Assembly: GCA_030038695.1 (NCBI GenBank) | Contig: JASHSN010000194.1 | Location: forward strand, 1 to 9,902 | DNA length: 9,902 nt | Reading direction: 5' to 3' | Origin: Nitrososphaeraceae archaeon | Lineage (GTDB): Archaea > Thermoproteota > Nitrososphaeria > Nitrososphaerales > Nitrososphaeraceae | Notes under the pieces: generated by a model | What the model saw: only the letters and a program-made list of their open reading frames with translations | Database searches by the model: none | Told to the model about the DNA's origin: nothing | Shown here: piece after piece, positions 5,987-9,902 of the stretch | Numbering within the stretch: the first letter of the stretch is position 1 | Layout: the number at the start of each line of letters is the position of its first letter | Translations under genes and position numbers: made by a program

Positions 5987-6196
5987 ATGGCCAACTTTAC
6001 GGTTATTTGGGAACAGGAGCAAGTAGACGGCTATAGAGGGTATAGAGGACGATGTCTGGAGATATCCGGAATAACAAGTAGTGGGGAAACACTTGGGGAG
6101 TTGAAAGCCAATATGATGGATGCCATTACGCGCGCACTCAAGTCCATGCACAAGGAAGCTCACGAAAAAGAGATGATTATAGAAGTTCCTGATTAG
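5987..6196 (+). CDS. HicB-like (antitoxin-fold) protein, no HicA partner seen
   Basis: The 69 residues show the HicB/UPF0150 partial-RNase-H-fold pattern: an opening strand 'NFTVIWEQEQ', then 'GYRGRCLEISGITSSGETLGEL' in which the Gly/Thr turn and 'GET--EL--N' match the family, then a helix 'NMMDAITRALKSM'. In HicAB modules HicB neutralises the HicA mRNA interferase. Here no HicA-like gene lies on either side: the next frame downstream (6200-6409) has no HicA features and overlaps a hydrolase gene. The protein has no C-terminal DNA-binding extension. Orphan HicB-like proteins are frequent in Thaumarchaeota and may have another role. The mRNA is probably leaderless (TATA box at 5956). Confidence 0.75.
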   Translation: MANFTVIWEQEQVDGYRGYRGRCLEISGITSSGETLGELKANMMDAITRALKSMHKEAHEKEMIIEVPD

Positions 6197-6284
6197 CAGT
6201 TGAGTTTAAGGAATCAAAAGCAAGCCGGACAGGTGATCGAAAATGAAATTTTCATATGTGTTCGGAGGAATTTGAAAAGAGGTT

Positions 6285-6350
6285 TGAAATATTTTCCTAT
6301 TCCTTTTTCCTTTCTGTCTCTACATTTTCATTCATCCGACGCTGTCACTT
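6285..6350 (+). terminator. Pyrimidine/T-rich tract after the HicB-like gene
   Basis: A run dominated by T and C ('ATTTTCCTATTCCTTTTTCC', then more T-rich sequence) lies between the convergent HicB-like and hydrolase genes. It fits T-tract termination of the plus-strand transcript; there is no clear stem. Confidence 0.35.
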
Positions 6351-6363
6351 TCTGCTTACGGGG

Positions 6364-7029
6364 TTATTTTGCGGCATCTAGAATTAATTTGGCAATCTCA
6401 TCTGGGTGAGACACAAGCGAAGCATGGCTAGATGGAAGTGAGACGGTAGTGGCATTCATTTGTTTTGCGAACATACGTTCTACATCAGGAGGAATGCTGT
6501 GATCATTCTCTGATATTTGATACCATGTTGCAAGCTGCTTCCATGCAGGAGGACCAGACTTTTCAGCAAGTATTGATGTATTAAATGGCTTTTGCACAAC
6601 AGCCATGATATCAGCTTCAGTTGAATTGACATCTTGAGCTATGGCCTCAGTGAACATTGCTGGGTTTATGTAGGCGAATCCTCCGCTGTCAATGATCAAC
6701 AGATCTTTTAGAAAATTCCTTATATCAAAGAAATTGCCTAAGGATTGGCCTTCATTAGGAGCATGGGCAGCAATGTAAACAAGGCCTTTGACGTTAGGAT
6801 TGTTATATGCAGCGTTCGTAATTACAAATCCACCATAAGAATGTCCTACAAGAGTCACTGGTCTGCCAATGAGGTCAATTGCACGCTTTACCGTAGCAAC
6901 GTCATCTGCCAGAGAATGGAGAGGAAGCTGTGCAGCAATGACACGATGTCCAGCGGTCCTAAGGATAGGAATCACTTTACTCCATGAAGATCCATCAGCG
7001 CATGCTCCGTGCACTAGAACAATATTCAT
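6364..7029 (-). CDS. Alpha/beta hydrolase (EstC / plant methylesterase-hydroxynitrile lyase type)
   Basis: This compact 221-residue alpha/beta hydrolase begins directly with the first core strand and the oxyanion-hole region 'VLVHGACADGSSW' (4-16). The nucleophile elbow is 'GHSYGG' with S64. The likely acid is D176 ('SENDHSIPP') and the base H202 ('PSSHASLVSHP'). The layout, including 'AAHAPNEGQS' (88-96), is that of the bacterial EstC / plant MES and SABP2 group, which hydrolyses small esters and also contains the alpha/beta-fold hydroxynitrile lyases. There is no signal peptide, so it is cytoplasmic. The start sits against the first beta strand as usual for the group, and an AT-rich TATA-like element (7051-7060) lies 26 bases upstream. 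It is divergent from the monooxygenase operon and the two may share a control region. Composition is nearer the archaeal background than the monooxygenase's. The substrate is unknown. Confidence 0.9.
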   Translation of the reverse strand: MNIVLVHGACADGSSWSKVIPILRTAGHRVIAAQLPLHSLADDVATVKRAIDLIGRPVTLVGHSYGGFVITNAAYNNPNVKGLVYIAAHAPNEGQSLGNFFDIRNFLKDLLIIDSGGFAYINPAMFTEAIAQDVNSTEADIMAVVQKPFNTSILAEKSGPPAWKQLATWYQISENDHSIPPDVERMFAKQMNATTVSLPSSHASLVSHPDEIAKLILDAAK

Positions 7030-7157
7030 CTTAGTATTTGGTGCTGTCGTACTTTATTTTGATTTGGCTGAATATGACCAATTCTTTGGACTTCACGCGG
7101 AGGTGGCTACAATGTCTCTGTCGAAACTTTTTATGAATCCGCGCCCATTACGGGCAC
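7030..7157. promoter_or_regulatory. Shared divergent promoter region of hydrolase and monooxygenase
   Basis: ACTTTATTTTG at 7051-7061 can serve as a TATA element on either strand. To the left it is 26 bases from the hydrolase ATG. To the right it would start transcription near 7082, giving the monooxygenase a leader of about 75 bases. That leader contains GGAGG (7099-7103) spaced 8 bases from an ATG at 7112, which opens an out-of-frame ORF overlapping the monooxygenase start. Confidence 0.4.
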
Positions 7158-8729
7158 ATGACTACTACAAGGCCAGTTTTGATTGTTGGGGCCGGTCCCA
7201 CCGGCATGACAGCAGCAATCGAGTTGAACAGATTCGGTATCACCGTCCGCCTCATTGACAAGTTGCTAGAACCTGTCACCACGTCCCGCGCAGCCGTAGT
7301 CCAGGCGCGCACGCTTGAATTGTTCGAGCAGCGCGGTCTTGCAGACACCATGCTAAAAGTGGGAAACAAAGGCATCGCAGCCAGCTTTTACGGACAGGGC
7401 AAGCTGCTCTTTCGGATGGAGTTTTCAGGCATCGATACTCGTTACCACTACCTCTTATGTATCTCCGAGGCCGAAACTGAACGAATCCTGCGAGAACGTC
7501 TCACCCGCCAGGGAGTCGCCATTGAATGGGGTGTGACCTTGACCGCCTTTGCTCAAGCCGACCTAAGTGGTTCGTTGACCGCAACACTGCGTCATTCCGA
7601 CGGCCGTTTGGAAGAGTTTGAACCTTCATACCTTATTGATGCGGAAGGGGCGCACAGTATTGTTCGCTCCACCTTAAGAATGGAATTCAAGGGCAAGACA
7701 CGTGAAGAGCATTACGCGTTGGGAGATCTATTTATCGACGGTGACTTGCCCGAAACCGATTTACACGTCTTCTCCTCCAAATATGGTTTCCTGGGTCTCT
7801 TCCCGATGGGGAACAGCCGTTTCCGCGTGGTCGCCAGCACTCCTCTGAGCCAAAACAGCAAGGAATCTGGACCTGGGTTGGAGGAATTGCAAAAGATTTA
7901 CGATATGCGGTCCCACGTTTCGGCGAAATTTCGCGAACTGGGCTGGAGTTCATGGTTTCACATCAACAGCCGAATGGTGAACGAGTTAGAGGCAAACCGC
8001 ATCTTCTTGGGAGGAGACGCCGCCCACATTCATAGTCCTGCAGGAGCACAAGGGATGAACACCGGGATCCAGGACATGATCAATCTCGGCTGGAAGCTGG
8101 CTTTAGTGATTCAAGGCAGGGCATCAGCCACATTGCTCGAAACGTACGAGGAAGAGCGCTTGCCCGTCATTCGAGACGTGCTCGCCAACACAGAGCGATT
8201 GACGGATGCAGTAGGGAAGGAAGATCGCTCGTTCTACGATCAGATGCTCTCCACGGATCTGCGAACACAAGGTGCGACACGCATTAGCCAGATTAGTGTC
8301 AACTATACCGAGAGCCCACTATCGGCTAATCACGCTAATCCCGGGGAGCTTCGGGCAGGAATGCGTATGCCCGATATATCGCTCATGGTTCAAAACAAGA
8401 CGCACAGCGGGCAACAAGATTCTCGCAGCGCCAGGATGTTCAGTCTACTCGATCCATCCAAGTTCACGTTGCTCTACGTCAACGTTGCGGTCCCCGCGGT
8501 TCATGCCGAAGTCGAAGCCAATTTTGCACCCTGGCGCGATCTTATAGAGATCTATCAGATCTCTCCAGTGGATGCCTCTATCGAACACACGCATTTCACT
8601 GACAAGCTGGGCAATTCGCCTTCGATCATCCTGGTGCGACCGGACTCGTATATTGGCTTTATTGGCAATGAAAACTCTATCTCACAACTTGTCGAATATC
8701 TAACCAAGTGGCTGACTTCTGGACCGTAA
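7158..8729 (+). CDS. FAD-dependent aromatic monooxygenase (PheA/TfdB family)
   Basis: A 523-residue class A flavoprotein hydroxylase. It has the N-terminal FAD dinucleotide-binding motif 'VGAGPTG' (10-16) with an acidic D34 at the end of strand 2. The second NAD(P)H/FAD motif is 'LIDAEGAHSIVR' (159-170), carrying Glu163 where most relatives have Asp. The FAD ribityl-binding motif is 'FLGGDAAHIHSPAGAQGMN' (283-301). The last part (about 390-523) looks like the thioredoxin-like C-terminal domain of phenol hydroxylase and tetracycline/rifampicin monooxygenase relatives. Such enzymes hydroxylate phenols or polyketide-type aromatics using NAD(P)H and oxygen in the cytoplasm. ATG 7158 gives the canonical short N-terminus before the first strand. 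The gene is clearly richer in G+C than the genes to its left and looks bacterial in origin. It is followed after 31 bases by an isochorismatase-fold gene, probably in one transcript. The substrate cannot be read from sequence. Confidence 0.92.
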   Translation: MTTTRPVLIVGAGPTGMTAAIELNRFGITVRLIDKLLEPVTTSRAAVVQARTLELFEQRGLADTMLKVGNKGIAASFYGQGKLLFRMEFSGIDTRYHYLLCISEAETERILRERLTRQGVAIEWGVTLTAFAQADLSGSLTATLRHSDGRLEEFEPSYLIDAEGAHSIVRSTLRMEFKGKTREEHYALGDLFIDGDLPETDLHVFSSKYGFLGLFPMGNSRFRVVASTPLSQNSKESGPGLEELQKIYDMRSHVSAKFRELGWSSWFHINSRMVNELEANRIFLGGDAAHIHSPAGAQGMNTGIQDMINLGWKLALVIQGRASATLLETYEEERLPVIRDVLANTERLTDAVGKEDRSFYDQMLSTDLRTQGATRISQISVNYTESPLSANHANPGELRAGMRMPDISLMVQNKTHSGQQDSRSARMFSLLDPSKFTLLYVNVAVPAVHAEVEANFAPWRDLIEIYQISPVDASIEHTHFTDKLGNSPSIILVRPDSYIGFIGNENSISQLVEYLTKWLTSGP

Positions 8730-8760
8730 CCTGGGATGATAAGCATTACCGAGAAACGAG

Positions 8761-9333
8761 ATGCACAACCCAACTGAATTGAACAAAGATGACGTGCAGA
8801 TTCTTTTTGCGGATCTTCAAGTGGAGATCGTTGCGCGAAGCAAGACCACGCCCGTACTGGTTTTGGCTTCTTCGGTAAATGTGCTTGCGCGAGTGGCAAG
8901 ATTACTGGAAATCCCGATCATCCTCAGCGTTGTCCCCGAAGGTGGACGAGCACCAGAGCTGATTCCCGAGTTGGCAAAAGAGACAACAGGACTTCCTCAG
9001 TTCTTGCGGACCGGCGTGAGCCTAGATGAAGGGACCAAGGAAGCCTTGGCCGCCAACAGCCGCAATAGCCTAATCATCTCGGGATTTGCTACTGAGACCG
9101 TCGTACTTCATGCGGCAACGGCAGCAATCGTCTGTGGTCATCGCGTTCTCATCCCGGTCGACGCTTGCGGAGGATTGTCGGAGAGAACGGAAGCGGCAGC
9201 CTTCAGACAAATTGAAGCGTTTGGGGGAGAACCCACATCAGTTGTTACGCTGGCCACCGCACTTGTCCCAGATTTCTCAAGCGATCTTGGACAGCGAGTG
9301 TTCGGTATCCTACAGCAGCTTCGCCTTGCATAG
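8761..9333 (+). CDS. Isochorismatase-fold protein lacking the usual catalytic Cys and Lys
   Basis: A 190-residue member of the cysteine-hydrolase/isochorismatase superfamily. 'VQILFADLQ' (12-20) carries the first Asp of the triad (D18), and 'SGFATETVVLHAATAA' (107-122) with 'VLIPVDACGG' (129-138) is the hallmark nucleophile and core region. Where active members read 'T-E-V-C-V-L', this one has 'T-E-T-V-V-L', so the nucleophile Cys is replaced by V114. The usual triad Lys also appears as R83 ('FLRTGVS'). Ordinary nicotinamidase- or isochorismatase-type covalent catalysis is therefore not expected. It may have another chemistry, as PhzD-type members do without the Cys, or a binding role. I recall similar Cys-less relatives in acidobacteria, so this may be a family trait and not decay. 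It lies 31 bases after the monooxygenase and shares its higher G+C, so the two probably arrived and act together. Confidence 0.88.
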   Translation: MHNPTELNKDDVQILFADLQVEIVARSKTTPVLVLASSVNVLARVARLLEIPIILSVVPEGGRAPELIPELAKETTGLPQFLRTGVSLDEGTKEALAANSRNSLIISGFATETVVLHAATAAIVCGHRVLIPVDACGGLSERTEAAAFRQIEAFGGEPTSVVTLATALVPDFSSDLGQRVFGILQQLRLA

Positions 9334-9507
9334 TTTTTGGTTGAGCTGGCTTCGATCTGACAATTCATCAATCAGACATGTAAATAGCCCAGCAGCTGGC
9401 TGGCGGCGGGCTTCCAGACCGAGGTTGGCGAGGCGGCCTTAGCCATGGAATAGTGGACGTACTTAACGTTTGGTGTGAGTTAGAAAAGAAGATATTCGTC
9501 ATCTTCA

Positions 9508-9717
9508 GTGAACTCAAGCCAACTACAAAGGTATATACAGGTTACGTGGGGCGACGAGATTTCCAATCATCCATTCCATCATGTCTATTGCACCGTCGAG
9601 TCGGTAGGATACGGCGTTGTCGTTTTATCCTATCCTTCAAATAGATTAGCTCATGATGACGAGCGCAGCAATCTTTCGAGTTGTTTTTGTCGTCAAAAGG
9701 CTGTGAGAAAATTATAA
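9508..9717 (+). CDS. Doubtful 69-residue ORF, unrecognised
   Basis: It opens with GTG at 9508. The middle ('YIQVTWGDEI' to 'VESVGYGVVVLSYP') alternates hydrophobic and polar residues as in beta strands, while the end ('SSCFCRQKAVRKL') looks non-coding. No ribosome-binding site or TATA box is evident, and two other frames are open over the same stretch. It may be a decayed gene or chance. Confidence 0.2.
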   Translation: MNSSQLQRYIQVTWGDEISNHPFHHVYCTVESVGYGVVVLSYPSNRLAHDDERSNLSSCFCRQKAVRKL

Positions 9718-9738
9718 AAGTCATCACTTATCTACACG

Positions 9739-9759
9739 TTGTGGAGTGGCAGTCCACAA
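9739..9759. repeat. Short hairpin, 7-bp arms
   Basis: TTGTGGA (9739-9745) pairs with TCCACAA (9753-9759) across a 7-base loop. No T-run follows. Confidence 0.5.
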
Positions 9760-9798
9760 ACGATCGTACAGACAGCCTGATGTAGCGTGTCACAGCAT

Positions 9799-9831
9799 GC
9801 CAGCACTGCTAGCAATGACAGCAGTGCTGGC
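9799..9831. repeat. Strong G+C-rich hairpin, 12-bp perfect arms
   Basis: GCCAGCACTGCT (9799-9810) and AGCAGTGCTGGC (9820-9831) are exact reverse complements with a 9-base loop. No T-run follows, so a bacterial-type terminator is unlikely. It could be a structured RNA, a recombination or transposon-end site, or a relic that came with the bacterial genes. Confidence 0.65.
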
Positions 9832-9902
9832 GCGAACCCTCTGCAGCATAATCATATACATCAATCAGCAGGCTTTTTGGATGTAGAACGGGGTTTCAGT
9901 GG

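Larger units (their letters stand above)
9334..9902. other. Gap without a firm gene; G+C-rich scrap and hairpins
   Basis: A T5 run at 9336-9340 directly after the isochorismatase-like stop may end its transcript. About 9390-9445 is G+C-rich like the acquired operon. On the plus strand it reads a stop-bounded 'PSSWLAAGFQTEVGEAALAM', possibly a scrap of the donor's next gene. A GTG-started frame at 9508-9717 (69 codons, with 'YIQVTWGDEI' and 'HHVYCTVESVGYGVVVLSYP') has some protein character but no recognised family, start signal or promoter. From 9739 on there are two hairpins. Confidence 0.5.

Noticed and set aside
6200..6409. 69-codon ORF after the HicB-like gene, considered as a HicA toxin
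   Set aside because: It has no HicA double-stranded-RNA-binding motif or active-site His, starts with TTG without support, consists partly of a T/C-rich tract, and overlaps the end of the hydrolase gene.
6745..7258. Plus-strand ORFs across the hydrolase gene
   Set aside because: They are antisense or out-of-frame shadows of the hydrolase and monooxygenase; only the SD-led start at 7112 was kept as an observation.
8555..8899. 114-codon minus-strand ORF
   Set aside because: It covers the junction of two well-supported plus-strand genes and has no recognisable features.
9799..9831. Reading the G+C-rich hairpin as an intrinsic terminator or tRNA
   Set aside because: No T-run follows, and the surrounding bases do not form the other tRNA arms.

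Overview
The window looks like a chromosomal stretch from an ammonia-oxidising-type archaeon (Thaumarchaeota/Nitrososphaerota, probably the Nitrososphaera/Nitrosocosmicus branch). The main reasons are a fragment of archaeal transcription factor B (TFB), TATA boxes 26-30 bases upstream of start codons with almost no leader, a free-standing single C2H2 zinc-finger protein, an orphan HicB-like protein, and AT-rich DNA with long gaps. The lineage is inferred; no rRNA or other marker gene is present.

Layout. (1) 1-1497, minus strand: the N-terminal part of a sugar-type C-methyltransferase interrupted at codon 204 by an intein that runs off the left edge. A weak 83-codon ORF (1529-1780) lies just upstream and could share its transcript. 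(2) 1781-2263: a gap with an inverted repeat. (3) 2264-3667, plus: a cytoplasmic (alpha/alpha)6-barrel glycosidase of the glycogen-debranching/GH15 type. (4) 3752-3889, plus: a 45-residue C2H2 zinc-finger protein. (5) 4017-4604, minus: a G+C-rich, bacterial-type Mn-cupin of the hydroxynitrile-lyase-like group, directly followed by a shard of a TFB gene. (6) 4605-5182: a gap with a 13-bp inverted repeat that covers a TATA box and precedes a 41-codon ORF. (7) 5183-5749, plus: an unrecognised one-helix membrane protein with a stem-loop and T-tract behind it. (8) 5987-6196, plus: a leaderless orphan HicB-like protein. (9) 6364-7029, minus: an alpha/beta hydrolase of the EstC/plant methylesterase type, divergent from (10) 7158-9333, plus: an FAD aromatic monooxygenase and an isochorismatase-fold protein that form a bacterial-looking pair. 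(11) 9334-9902: no firm gene, but two strong hairpins.

The cupin, monooxygenase and isochorismatase-like genes are visibly richer in G+C than their neighbours and resemble soil-bacterial accessory genes for small organic or aromatic compounds. Together with the TFB shard they suggest a region that takes up foreign genes. The most notable element is the methyltransferase intein, which sits immediately before the position where this family normally carries its catalytic HEH motif.
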